DNA from: Eutrophocola sp963925675
Lineage (GTDB): Bacteria; Pseudomonadota; Gammaproteobacteria; Pseudomonadales; Pseudohongiellaceae
NCBI GenBank assembly: GCA_963925675.1
Contig: CAWUSW010000046.1
Coordinates: forward strand, 1-47,097
Direction: 5' to 3'
DNA length: 47,097 nucleotides
Both the position numbers and the translations under genes were made by a program. This document shows, one piece after another, positions 1 through 8,145 of the stretch (its first letter is position 1; each line of letters begins with the position of its first letter). The notes under the pieces are model-generated. The model did not search any database, was not told the origin of the DNA, and saw only the letters and a list, made by a program, of their open reading frames with translations.

Positions 1-174
1 CCTGTACCGCCGCTGGCCGGTCGTTCACCCAGCTATATTGCCCGGGCTTTATTTGATTTGCAGGAAGGAAATCGACGCGGCCTGTGGTCACCGCTGATGG
101 ACGCTGCGGTAAAGGACCTGAGTACCAGTGACATGGTTGCCATCGCTGCTTATATAGCCTCTCTTGAGCCCTGA
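1..174 (+). CDS. C-terminal end of a class I cytochrome c (partial)
   Basis: An open frame enters from the left edge and stops with TGA at 172-174, giving 57 residues. It contains PPLAGRSPSYIARALFDLQ, then a Met in the segment SPLMDAAVKDLS, and ends AAYIASLEP. This is the usual C-terminal half of a small monohaem or dihaem cytochrome c of the c4/c553 kind: a proline/glycine-rich loop, an axial-ligand Met, then the final helix ending in IAxYIAsL. The CXXCH haem site would lie outside the window. It probably carries electrons in the periplasm. It lies 18 bases upstream of the flavoprotein gene and may share its transcript. Identification rests on pattern only. Confidence 0.7.
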   Translation, partial: PVPPLAGRSPSYIARALFDLQEGNRRGLWSPLMDAAVKDLSTSDMVAIAAYIASLEP

Positions 175-192
175 TCAAGCCTTTCATCCACA

Positions 193-1758
193 GTGACAAA
201 GACTTCCGCTAAAACAATTATCATCGGCGGCGGTCACAACGGTCTGGTGTGCGCTGCCTACCTTGCCAAGGCCGGAAGGCAGGTCAGTGTGTTTGAAAAA
301 AGACATGTGCTCGGTGGCGCTGCGGTGACCGAAGAATTTCATCCTGGCTTTCGTAATTCTGTGTGTTCCTACACAGTCAGTTTGTTGCATCCGAAAGTAA
401 TCAAGGATCTGAACCTGTATCAGCATGGGCTGCGTATCATTCCACGCAAGGTGAATAATTTTTTGCCACTGCCAGATGGCGATAGTTTTGCGTCAATCCC
501 GGGAGAACTGGCTGCAGAAGTTGCACGCTTTTCTGCAAAAGATGTCAGGGCTTTACAGCAATATGAAGAATTACTGGGAGCTGTGGTCCCGGTAATAAAA
601 GATATTATGCTGATGACGCCGCCGGCAATTGATGAACCCGGCTTGTCGGATTTATTAGGCCTGTTTCGTCTCAGTCGACGTTTTTCCACACTGGACCGGC
701 GCCAAAAACAATTTCTCATTAACTTGTTTGCCCGCAGTGCCGGTGAGATTCTTGATGACAGGTTCGAAACCCCGGCACTGAAAGCCTTGCTGGGGTTTGA
801 TGCCATTGTGGGGAATTACGTTTCTCCCTACACGCCAGGAAATGCTTATAACCTGCTTCATCATTTGCTGGGAGAAGTGAATGGCGAACAGGCAAGGTGG
901 GGGCATGCAATCGGCGGGATGGGGGCTATAAGTGATGCGATTGCTGCAGAAGGTCTTGCGCATGGGGTCAGGTATCACACAAATACCGGGGTTGCCAGAA
1001 TCATTACAGAGGCTGGCAAGGTGACAGGGGTAGAAACCCATGATGGCCTTGTGCATAAAGCAGATACGATAGTAGCGAATGTCAACCCGATGCTTCTTTT
1101 TTCAAATCTTCTGGATGCTGATGTTGTACCAGCACAATTACATGAACATTTTAGTGAATATAAATGTGGCAGTGGTGCTTTTCGGATGAATATTGCTTTG
1201 CAGGGCTTGCCTGAATATCAGGGCAGGCAGGTGGCGCATTATATGGAAGCGGGAATTATTCTGGCGCCATCTCTGGAATATATGGATAGCGCCTGGAGCA
1301 GTGCGCGCAGCAATGGCTGGTCAGAAAAGCCGGTAGTGGAAATGCTCATCCCCAGCCTGGTGGATGACTCGCTTGCGCCGCCCAATTGTCATGTGGCCAG
1401 TCTGTTTTGTCAGCAATTTTCACCTGACTTGGGCGCTAAGTGGGATCAATGCAAGAGGCAGGCGGAAGAGGCTATTCTGGAGACTGTTGAATCTTTTTTT
1501 CCCGGTTTCCGTGCATTGATTGTGGGTAGTCAGAGTCTGAGTCCATGGGATCTGGAGCAGCAATTCGGCTTGATCAGAGGGGATATCTTTCATGGCAGAC
1601 TGACCCTTGAGCAATTATTTTCTGCAAGGCCTGCCGTGGGATTAGCGCAATACAAAATGCCGGTTAAAGGGCTTTATTTATGCGGGTCTGGTGCTCATCC
1701 CGGAGGAGGGGTAAGCGGGCTTCCCGGTCATAATGCTGCAAAAACTATATTGAATTAG
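193..1758 (+). CDS. FAD-dependent oxidoreductase, PYROXD2 / phytoene-dehydrogenase-like
   Basis: The 521-residue protein opens with a Rossmann dinucleotide-binding motif, IIIGGGHNGLVCAAYLAKAG (GGGHNG at residues 12-17), followed by the acidic end of strand 2 (VFEKR) and GGAAVTEE. It ends with LYLCGSGAHPGGGVSGLPGHNAA, the C-terminal FAD-contacting motif of the phytoene desaturase/PYROXD2 superfamily. Length and both motifs fit bacterial PYROXD2-like proteins, whose substrates are mostly unknown. No carotenoid genes lie nearby, so a carotenoid role is not supported. The start is a GTG at 193 just after the cytochrome c gene. The 3' end overlaps the convergent sulfurtransferase gene by 14 bases. 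Confidence 0.85.
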   Translation: MTKTSAKTIIIGGGHNGLVCAAYLAKAGRQVSVFEKRHVLGGAAVTEEFHPGFRNSVCSYTVSLLHPKVIKDLNLYQHGLRIIPRKVNNFLPLPDGDSFASIPGELAAEVARFSAKDVRALQQYEELLGAVVPVIKDIMLMTPPAIDEPGLSDLLGLFRLSRRFSTLDRRQKQFLINLFARSAGEILDDRFETPALKALLGFDAIVGNYVSPYTPGNAYNLLHHLLGEVNGEQARWGHAIGGMGAISDAIAAEGLAHGVRYHTNTGVARIITEAGKVTGVETHDGLVHKADTIVANVNPMLLFSNLLDADVVPAQLHEHFSEYKCGSGAFRMNIALQGLPEYQGRQVAHYMEAGIILAPSLEYMDSAWSSARSNGWSEKPVVEMLIPSLVDDSLAPPNCHVASLFCQQFSPDLGAKWDQCKRQAEEAILETVESFFPGFRALIVGSQSLSPWDLEQQFGLIRGDIFHGRLTLEQLFSARPAVGLAQYKMPVKGLYLCGSGAHPGGGVSGLPGHNAAKTILN

Positions 1759-2635
1759 AGCCAGCCTCACCAGTTTCCATAGGCATCTCGGGATCAGCGC
1801 TCCATTCCGTCAGAGAACCATCATAGACGGCGACATTATTCTGGCCCGCCAAGGTAAGTGCCAGGGCATTGGCACTGGCAGCAATGCCACCACCACAATA
1901 GGTAATCACTCTTTTCTGTTCCAGGCTTCGGCTTGGGGAGAACCTTTTCAGCAACACCTCTTTTGCCACATAACAATTGGATTCCGGGTCAAGCAGGCTT
2001 TCACAATAAAGATTCACACTGCCGGGTATGCGTCCGGGTCTTTTGTAAGGGTTCACTTCGCCGTTAAATATTGGTAATGGCAGGGAATGTAGAAGTAATG
2101 TTTCCTGTTCATCACAAGCAGCTCTGACTTCTTCTTTGCTTACCATCAGTTCTGGCCTATGCCTTAGGGTAAAAGTCGTTGCAGAGGGGTAGGAAGTAAG
2201 TTCAGTTGAGACTTCTCTGCTTTCAGCGAGCCATTTTTTCCAGCCACCGTCGAGTACCGCCGCATTATCAAAGCCACAAACTCTGAGCATCCACCATACC
2301 CGTGCTGCCCATGCATGATTACTTCTGTCATAGCAGATCACAGCAGTATTATCGCCGATGCCTTTTTGTTTAAGTGTGGAGACCAGGTCTTCAGGTTCAG
2401 GCATCATCAGGGTGAACTCATGTGTCTGGTCAGATAATTCACCGCCGACATCCACATAGATGCTGTTAGGGATATGACTCTCCTTCCATACATCGATTCC
2501 CGAGACAAAACCATAACTGCCATCGTCATTAGGCTGCATTATCAGACTGCAATCGAGAATTCTGATATCTGTATCCTGACTATGTTCAGCAAGCCATTGA
2601 GTTGAAACAAGGGGAGCGTCGAGGGTTAAGGTCAT
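1745..2635 (-). CDS. sseA: Sulfurtransferase with two rhodanese domains (SseA/TUM1-like)
   Basis: The 296-residue protein has two rhodanese domains in tandem. The N-terminal, inactive domain begins VSTQWLAEH and contains HIPNSIYVDV and VCGFDNAAVLDGGWKKW. The C-terminal domain carries the active-site loop YCGGGIAASANALAL with the persulfide cysteine at about residue 247. Such enzymes move sulfane sulfur from thiosulfate or 3-mercaptopyruvate to thiophilic acceptors. The loop (C-G-G-G-I-A) does not settle which donor is used, so SseA is a family label. The ATG is preceded by a strong AGGAG-type site on the minus strand (about 2644-2648). The gene runs convergently into the PYROXD2-like gene. 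Confidence 0.85.
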   Translation of the reverse strand: MTLTLDAPLVSTQWLAEHSQDTDIRILDCSLIMQPNDDGSYGFVSGIDVWKESHIPNSIYVDVGGELSDQTHEFTLMMPEPEDLVSTLKQKGIGDNTAVICYDRSNHAWAARVWWMLRVCGFDNAAVLDGGWKKWLAESREVSTELTSYPSATTFTLRHRPELMVSKEEVRAACDEQETLLLHSLPLPIFNGEVNPYKRPGRIPGSVNLYCESLLDPESNCYVAKEVLLKRFSPSRSLEQKRVITYCGGGIAASANALALTLAGQNNVAVYDGSLTEWSADPEMPMETGEAGSNSI

Positions 2636-2699
2636 GCTTTTCTCCTGAGAATTGACGACTAATCATAAACACTTAGTGTTCTGGAGAAAAGGACAGCAC

Positions 2700-2729
2700 A
2701 AAAAAAGGCCGGACTAAAAAGTCCGGCCT
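2700..2729 (-). terminator. Rho-independent terminator of the EF-hand gene
   Basis: A perfect stem AGGCCGGAC / GTCCGGCCT (2706-2714 with 2721-2729) encloses the loop TAAAAA. Read on the minus strand it is followed by seven T residues (2706 down to 2700). It lies about 70 bases past the EF-hand stop and so insulates that gene from the sulfurtransferase gene downstream. Confidence 0.85.
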
Positions 2730-2796
2730 GAATCCGTATAAGGTCAGCAGACCAGACGGAGGGGATCATACAGTGTCGATTCAATTACACTGGTAA

Positions 2797-3480
2797 TTAA
2801 TCCAGAATCGCCTCAAAGGGATCACTTAACTCTTCGATGCAGGCGCGTATAACCCGGCGCAGATTAATCTGATAATCCTGATTGGCTACGATTTCTTCCA
2901 GACTGATCAGTCCGTCGTTGTTGCTGTCAATTCGGTCAAAGAGAACATAGGCTCTTTGTTCCAGTGCCAGACTAAGCTCACCCAGATTGATATAGCCATC
3001 GCCATCAAGATCTACCTCATCAAAGCGATCTCCCACTTCCTGGGGACCTTCCCAGTCAGCGATGGTTTCCCTGACACACTGGATAACAGCTTCACGATCA
3101 ATGTCAGGACGATCATTTCGATGGCGGCGACGTTCAGCTTCTTCTTCACTCAACAGGCCGTCACCATCTGCATCGCGACGATCAAACTGGTCATCAAGAC
3201 GGGCAAGTCGACCATCAACAAATTCCTCTTCATCGACAAAACCATCACCATCACTGTCCAGATGATCAATCAGCCTTTCTGGATTACCTCCGGGACGACC
3301 GGGGCGATGCCGGGATTGAGCAGAGCGACGGAATTCACTTCCACCACGTTGTGCTGTCACATCGATGCCTTCAATATCACGAGAAAATCGCGGGCTACCA
3401 TCCTGTGCAGTAGCGGCCGGGAGAATTGCTGCGCTTAATAGTGCAGAGGTGCTTAGTATTACCAGACTTTTAAATTTCAT
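2797..3480 (-). CDS. Exported EF-hand calcium-binding protein
   Basis: The ATG at 3480 gives about 227 residues. It is preferred over a GTG at 3486 because the GGAG at 3490-3493 is 9 bases from the ATG but only 3 from the GTG. The N-terminus is a signal peptide (MKFKSLVILSTSALLSA, cleavage near ATAQDG). Four EF-hand loops follow with the canonical D-x-D/N-x-D-G pattern: DSDGDGFVDEEE (about 75-86), DADGDGLLSEEE (103-114), DLDGDGYINLGE (157-168) and DSNNDGLISLEE (185-196). The hands form two pairs, separated by an Arg/His-rich stretch. The protein probably binds calcium in the periplasm or outside the cell; its partner is unknown. Confidence 0.85.
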   Translation of the reverse strand: MKFKSLVILSTSALLSAAILPAATAQDGSPRFSRDIEGIDVTAQRGGSEFRRSAQSRHRPGRPGGNPERLIDHLDSDGDGFVDEEEFVDGRLARLDDQFDRRDADGDGLLSEEEAERRRHRNDRPDIDREAVIQCVRETIADWEGPQEVGDRFDEVDLDGDGYINLGELSLALEQRAYVLFDRIDSNNDGLISLEEIVANQDYQINLRRVIRACIEELSDPFEAILD

Positions 3481-3596
3481 GTTCACTTACTCCAAATTAA
3501 TAAATAAATTGATTAAAAGTGAATACCGGCCGGAATATTCAGTTCACTGTATAAAACGTTGTCATCGCCACTTGGTTGACATGTCAGGTAAAAAAC

Positions 3597-3610
3597 GTGA
3601 ACAGGTTCAC
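3597..3610. promoter_or_regulatory. Operator-like inverted repeat between divergent genes
   Basis: The sequence GTGAAC-AG-GTTCAC is a perfect 6-base inverted repeat in the 242-base gap between the EF-hand gene (minus) and the holD-like gene (plus). A TTGACA hexamer lies at 3576-3581. The symmetry would suit a dimeric repressor, but no regulator gene is adjacent. This is a weak call. Confidence 0.25.
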
Positions 3611-3722
3611 CTTATTAGTTCATTGAATAATTGGATTCTGTAGCGGCAGATGTCATTGCAAAGCAGTGAGTGAGCGGTAGAATGGAGAATCTTGAAAACG
3701 CATTTAAGCGCTGGGGCGAGCA

Positions 3723-4607
3723 TTGTCACTACCGGAAGATATACGCCAGGAATACCTGCAAAAATTGGGAATAGACAGCTATTTCCCTCGCTTTAGGCTG
3801 CCATCAGCGCCTCAGTCAAAGCCTTGTGACTGGCCAGATTCCTGGCTGCAGGAAAAGCAGGCAAGCATTGATAAATCTCTTGCAGGGGAAGTCCCTGCAA
3901 AGGTTGAAGGCGTCGAGTCAGCCTCAGTTAAGACGGTGCCTGACAGTGCTGGAGAAAATGTGCCAGCGGCAACACCTGGTGCGCAATCTGAAAGGACGCC
4001 CATAGGACATAAGCCGTCTTTACACATTAAGGTAGCAAGTCCAAAAACAAATAAGGAATCAGTTGATAAAACCAGGGCCGAGACTGGACCAGAGACAGCA
4101 GTAAAACCTCGGCAGGAAGAGATCAGGCTCCAGCTACTTTGCATCAGGGTAAGTGAAGATCTGGCTATTATTAATGCCATGGCTCATTTCGGGCCTAAAC
4201 AATTAACAAGCCAGCATATGAAACTATTGCAGAATTTTATTCAGGCGTCTGGCTTTAATCTTGAGGATTTTCAGGTGGATGAAAAACCTTTTCATTGGCC
4301 AATGGTGCAGGGGGAGTTTGTGGACAACAGTAAATCTGCTGCTGCCAGTGCCCTTACCGCTTATCTTCAGCAAAAGGTGGTAGATTGGCAGTTCCGAAAT
4401 TTACTGGTTATGGGTGAACAGGTGGTTTCCCGTGTCTTTGCTCTTGATGAGGCTCAGCAGTCAGGTGAGGAAGGAGAAATGAAAAGTTCGCTGTCACTTG
4501 ACCAGCAATCCTGGCAGACCTTTTATACTCGATCATTGGATGAGATTTTGCAAAGTCCCGGATTAAAAAAGGAAGTCTGGTCAGCACTTAGAAAACTTCA
4601 AGCCTGA
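3723..4607 (+). CDS. holD: HolD-like protein, putative DNA polymerase III psi subunit
   Basis: The 294-residue protein starts at TTG (3723) behind a GGGGCGAG ribosome-binding site; an in-frame TAA at 3705 limits upstream starts. Residues 4-25 (IRQEYLQKLGIDSYFPRFRLP) resemble the N-terminal motif of E. coli HolD, which has LQQLGITQW there. A Pro/Thr/Ala/Lys-rich, low-complexity linker spans about residues 45-130. The C-terminal part (LQLLCIRVSEDLAIIN, LTSQHMKLLQNFIQASGF, then PFHWPMV) matches in order the psi fold of a beta strand followed by helices. The next gene is rimI, as in the E. coli holD-rimI operon. Psi would connect the clamp-loader chi subunit to the tau/gamma complex. Similarity is by eye and modest; the synteny is the stronger argument. 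The protein is about twice as long as E. coli psi. Confidence 0.5.
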   Translation: MSLPEDIRQEYLQKLGIDSYFPRFRLPSAPQSKPCDWPDSWLQEKQASIDKSLAGEVPAKVEGVESASVKTVPDSAGENVPAATPGAQSERTPIGHKPSLHIKVASPKTNKESVDKTRAETGPETAVKPRQEEIRLQLLCIRVSEDLAIINAMAHFGPKQLTSQHMKLLQNFIQASGFNLEDFQVDEKPFHWPMVQGEFVDNSKSAAASALTAYLQQKVVDWQFRNLLVMGEQVVSRVFALDEAQQSGEEGEMKSSLSLDQQSWQTFYTRSLDEILQSPGLKKEVWSALRKLQA

Positions 4608-4621
4608 TTTTATCCAGCACT

Positions 4622-5095
4622 ATGAAAGATTTACGTTTCAGGAAGATGGTCAAGGCTGACCTGCCAGTAATTACAAAAATTGAAAGTGACTGCCAATCCC
4701 ATCCATGGACCTTGCTTCAGTTTCTCGATGGTTTTAATGCGGGCCATGAAGGCTGGGTAGCTTGCAAGGATTATGAGAACAGGGAATTAATCGTCGGTTT
4801 TGTGATTTTTTCCAGCGTCCTTGATGAAAGTACACTGTTGAATATTTGTGTGCGTCCTGCTTTTCAGAAACAAGGTTATGGACGAGCTATTCTTGAGCGC
4901 CTGCTTGATCAGGCAAAGTTGGAAAATATCGAGAGCATATTTTTGGAAGTCAGAATGTCCAACAGCTCTGCTATCAGATTATATGAAAGCGTGGGCTTTG
5001 AGAAAATCGCTGAACGCAGAGATTATTATCCAGCCATTATCGGCAGGGAAGATGGCCTGGTTTATTCACTGAAATCAATGCCAGACGTTTCCTGA
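4622..5095 (+). CDS. rimI: Ribosomal protein bS18 N-alanine acetyltransferase RimI
   Basis: The 157-residue protein is a GNAT-family enzyme. It has the acetyl-CoA pyrophosphate loop VRPAFQKQGYGRAIL (Q82-x-x-G-x-G), the strand IFLEVR with Glu109, and RLYESVGF with Tyr121. The 12-residue spacing equals that of the catalytic Glu/Tyr pair of E. coli RimI. RimI acetylates the N-terminal alanine of ribosomal protein S18 in the cytosol. It starts 14 bases after the holD-like stop, which suggests one transcript. Confidence 0.88.
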   Translation: MKDLRFRKMVKADLPVITKIESDCQSHPWTLLQFLDGFNAGHEGWVACKDYENRELIVGFVIFSSVLDESTLLNICVRPAFQKQGYGRAILERLLDQAKLENIESIFLEVRMSNSSAIRLYESVGFEKIAERRDYYPAIIGREDGLVYSLKSMPDVS

Positions 5096-5109
5096 TCTTT
5101 TCGAACTAC

Positions 5110-5403
5110 TTAGTCAGCTTTGTTATCAGTTTTGTTGTCAGTTTCAGTGTCGTTATCTTCGTCTTGCGCCTTGCTGTGAGAATTCATTATTGTATTTTTA
5201 ATCCAAGCCAATAATTTGAATAAACTCACTGCAAGCAGAGCAAGTAATACGATACCAATAAAAAATATCCCTGTAGAAAAAATAAAATCACGCACATCCG
5301 TCGCGGGGATGTCGGCAAAATTTATGACTGCGAATATGGCTGCGACGCTTACCATGATGCCCGAAATAACATTCCGGGTTTTTTTATTCATTTTCTTTGT
5401 CAT
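5110..5403 (-). CDS. Small two-helix membrane protein, unknown
   Basis: The 97-residue protein has a basic N-terminus (MTKKMNKKTRN) and two hydrophobic segments (about residues 13-30, VISGIMVSVAAIFAVINF, and 43-66, STGIFFIGIVLLALLAVSLF). The tail is very acidic and hydrophilic (DEDNDTETDNKTDNKAD). No family was recognised. It is convergent with rimI (15 bases between stop codons) and lies downstream of nothing else on its strand except, after a gap, hisC. It is predicted to sit in the inner membrane with a soluble tail. Confidence 0.6.
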   Translation of the reverse strand: MTKKMNKKTRNVISGIMVSVAAIFAVINFADIPATDVRDFIFSTGIFFIGIVLLALLAVSLFKLLAWIKNTIMNSHSKAQDEDNDTETDNKTDNKAD

Positions 5404-5476
5404 ATTTATTTCTTCGATAATTTGTTGAGGAGCTAATATCTGATGCCGGGAGTATGTTTAAAAAATCAGCCCGCAA

Positions 5477-6550
5477 CTACGATTGTATTATCGCCAGGGC
5501 ATCAAGTAGTCGCAGGTTATCTTCCGGAGCACCAATCGTAATGCGTAATTTATCGCCCAGCCTATCCTCGTTTTTGAAATAGCGCACAAGAATTCCTTTC
5601 TTCTTTAATGCCAGATAAATATCTTCAGCTGATTGATTCTCTGGAACGGTGGCGAGTACAAAGTTACTCTGGCTATCAGGGACGATATAGCCGGCCTGAC
5701 GCAAGGCGGTGGTAACATTCTGACGTTCTCTTCTTACCTTATGCCACGTGTTTAGTGCATATTGCTGATCTTCAATGGCTGCCTGAGCTAGAGTCTGTGA
5801 TATCAAATCTGTATTGTAGCTGTCCTTGGTTTTCATCAGGGGAGATATCAGCGCAGGACTAGCAAGGCCATAGGCCATTCTTAAGCCCGCCAGTGAATAG
5901 CCTTTGCTGAAGCTGCGAAGAATCAGAACGTTATCAAAATCTTTCAGCAGTTGTGCGGAATCCCAGGCGAGATCTGGATCAACGAAATCAATATAGGCTT
6001 CATCCAGTAACACAACGCCATTGAATGCATCTGCAAGTTCCGCAATACGATCTATTGGTGTTAATGTTCCTGAAGGGGCGTGTGGGTTCACCAGGAAGCA
6101 CATTTTTGCACCAGAGTGATTTAACAGGCTAGCGTAATTTTCCGGCTGCTCCCAGTTTTCGTTAAGCTCGAATGAGGTCAATGTGCAACCATGAGCTGCG
6201 GCCAGTACTTTATAGAGTGTGTAAGTAGGTCGCGCTACTGCAATACTTTCACTGGCCTCTGCGAAAGTAGCAATTGCCATACGCAGAAGCTCATCACCGC
6301 CATTAGTAACAATGACATTTTCCCTGTTTAGTCCATGTTTTTTCGCAATTGCCTCTTGCAGATTTTGTGCTGTGGGCGGTGGGTACTGCCGTAATCTGGA
6401 GACATCACAATCTGCCAGCGCCTTGCTGACCATGGGGCTGGGGGGGTAGGGGTTTTCATTGGTATTTAGTTTGATAATACCCGGTGAGTCAATTTGCTCG
6501 CCAGGGATATACGCTGCCATTGCTTCAATATTCTTTCGTTCGTAAGCCAT
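5477..6550 (-). CDS. hisC: Histidinol-phosphate aminotransferase
   Basis: The 357-residue protein is a fold-type I PLP enzyme of the HisC family. It has LNTNENPYPPSP near the N-terminus, VTNGGDELLRMA for cofactor phosphate binding, VNPHAPSG, LLDEAYIDF (Asp183, Tyr186) and RSFSKGYSLAGLRMAYG with the Schiff-base lysine at 216. It converts imidazole-acetol phosphate and glutamate to histidinol phosphate in histidine biosynthesis. It is not next to other his genes here. Bacteria often carry a second HisC paralogue for aromatic or cobalamin pathways, so the exact substrate is inferred. Confidence 0.85.
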   Translation of the reverse strand: MAYERKNIEAMAAYIPGEQIDSPGIIKLNTNENPYPPSPMVSKALADCDVSRLRQYPPPTAQNLQEAIAKKHGLNRENVIVTNGGDELLRMAIATFAEASESIAVARPTYTLYKVLAAAHGCTLTSFELNENWEQPENYASLLNHSGAKMCFLVNPHAPSGTLTPIDRIAELADAFNGVVLLDEAYIDFVDPDLAWDSAQLLKDFDNVLILRSFSKGYSLAGLRMAYGLASPALISPLMKTKDSYNTDLISQTLAQAAIEDQQYALNTWHKVRRERQNVTTALRQAGYIVPDSQSNFVLATVPENQSAEDIYLALKKKGILVRYFKNEDRLGDKLRITIGAPEDNLRLLDALAIIQS

Positions 6551-6641
6551 GATAAAACCGTTTCTTGGTTTGCCAAAGTTGGGTATGAATTTCGTTAGGG
6601 AGTGCTTGTTTTGCTCTCTATGAAGTAACTATGATATGAAA

Positions 6642-7490
6642 TTATGGGGCGTATGTATTGAGTCGATTATTCCAACCGGCCAACCAGCGTGATTCAGTTC
6701 GTTCAACAGGGGCGTTTTGCACTCTTGTTGCCAGAACATTGCGAGCTGATGCCACGAAGCCTTCTAAGGGAGGAAGGTCTGGATTCATGCCAAGCAATAC
6801 CTGCTTGAGACCCCAGCCCTGTCCCAGATAGCTTTCAAGTACTGACGTGCCAGTACCCTTGAAATTCACATAATCGATCAAGGCATATAATCCATAGGGC
6901 AGGCTGCTATTTGCAACCATGAAAAAATTTTCACTTAAACGTGCTTTTGTTTCTGCTACAGTTAATCCTGATGAGTTTTCTGCAGTGACTGAAGCGAGCA
7001 TTTTCTCCAGAGCGCCACTAAAGCGCTTGATAATAAATGCAGTTTGTTCCCTGCTATGCTGTTGTAAAAAACTGCGAAGTTCGGACATTCTGCGAGATTC
7101 AAACGCTGACTGGAAGGCAGGTCGGTCAGGCCACGGAGATTCATAATTTTCTTCCTCAAGCCATGCCGGAATTGTTACCCCTTCATTGCTGAGAAAGACA
7201 AGTAATGCAGGGAAACTTTCTTCAAAAATTTCCTCCTGTCCTGCCTGATACCAGATGAAATGACCAAGTCCGAGGGAGGGGAAAGATTCTCCCACGTTCC
7301 AGGAGGTTAAACATGCAGTGCGACGGTTACATTCATTGCTGAAAATCTGGCTGCCGATCCAGTCAATTTGCTCATCATTGAGGGCAGGATACTGATCGGC
7401 ATAAACATCGACAGACATGAAAAAAACCCCTGTAAAGACAGGAACTTTCAGTGTGGCCGACAGGGCCCTTGTAAAGCTAATCCACGCCAA
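6642..7490 (-). CDS. Exported conserved protein of unknown function
   Basis: The 282-residue protein has a signal peptide (hydrophobic VPVFTGVFFMSVDVYA, predicted cut before DQYP). The mature part begins with a Glu/Cys-containing block (IFSNECNRRTACLTSWNVGESFPSLGLGHFIWY) that looks like a conserved, possibly catalytic core: one Glu, two Cys that could form a disulfide, and a Gly-rich GLGHFIWY turn. Aromatic and acidic residues follow (EEIFEESFPALLVFL, WLEEENYESPWPDRP). The pattern weakly recalls lysozyme-like cell-wall enzymes, but no family motif proves it. It is divergent from the GAF/GspE gene across 199 bases of AT-rich DNA. Confidence 0.6.
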   Translation of the reverse strand: MAWISFTRALSATLKVPVFTGVFFMSVDVYADQYPALNDEQIDWIGSQIFSNECNRRTACLTSWNVGESFPSLGLGHFIWYQAGQEEIFEESFPALLVFLSNEGVTIPAWLEEENYESPWPDRPAFQSAFESRRMSELRSFLQQHSREQTAFIIKRFSGALEKMLASVTAENSSGLTVAETKARLSENFFMVANSSLPYGLYALIDYVNFKGTGTSVLESYLGQGWGLKQVLLGMNPDLPPLEGFVASARNVLATRVQNAPVERTESRWLAGWNNRLNTYAP

Positions 7491-7689
7491 TTTGTGTTAA
7501 TCTTTGTCAAATTATTGGATACTTGCCGAATTCTAGCATAAAGTATTCTGAGCTCAGCCCCTTATACAGGGTATTTAAAGAGAATTATTGAAGAAAAATA
7601 GTTCCTCAAGGCAGTCTTTTTAGAAATAAATAATAAAAGATTAGCAATAAAAAAGTAAAAATCATTACTAGTAAAAAATCGGAAATAAA

Positions 7690-8145
7690 GTGGTAGAAGA
7701 TACATCTATAGAAGAAGTCACTGTTGAACCGGCAGATGACAAGGCAAGTACTGCCGCGGCCCCTCAAGATAACTTTGTCCGTCAACTCGCTGGACTCTAC
7801 AAGCAATTAAAATTCTCTAAAAACCTCAACAAGGCCATGAAAGAGGTTGAGGGCACTATTCTTGAGTTGATGGGCAGTAAAATGTTCACAATTTATCAAA
7901 GTGTTGATAATGGCAAGGAAATAGTCGCCAGCTTTAAAGGTGATACTCGTCCCCATGAAGGCGATGACGATATTGAAATCCGCGTACCTTTCACACCGAC
8001 ATCCCTGGCAGGTTATGTAGCTTTAAGCCAGCATCCGCTGCTGGTGGAAGATGTTTATGATGCAGAAAAGCTGACCGATATTCACGCCCGCTTACAGTGG
8101 GATAAAAGTTTCAGCGAATCCCAGGGGCTGTTTTTAAATCGATGA
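7690..8145 (+). pseudogene. N-terminal part of a GAF-GspE ATPase, broken by a frameshift
   Basis: A GTG at 7690 (after in-frame TAG/TAA at 7669-7674) opens 151 residues. The segment is acidic at first, then forms the first two thirds of a GAF domain: FSKNLNKAMKEVEGTILELMGSKMFTIYQ, IEIRVPFTPTSLAGYVALSQHPLLVEDVYD. It ends abruptly after SESQGLFLNR. The rest of the GAF fold (MIVVPIKDDILLGVVQLIRL) continues in the next gene, one frame away. Adding a single base near the GGGG run at 8123-8126 would read SESQGAVFKSMIVVP, as expected for an intact protein of about 777 residues. The break is thus a one-base loss (real or an assembly error). The stop TGA and the next ATG overlap as ATGA, so coupled translation of two halves is an alternative. 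Confidence 0.7.

Noticed and set aside
8128..8141. Programmed -1 frameshift site at CTGTTTTTAAATCG
   Set aside because: The frame gives G-TTT-TTA, not a proper X-XXY-YYZ heptamer, and there is no clear downstream stimulator. A one-base loss near GGGG explains the split more simply.
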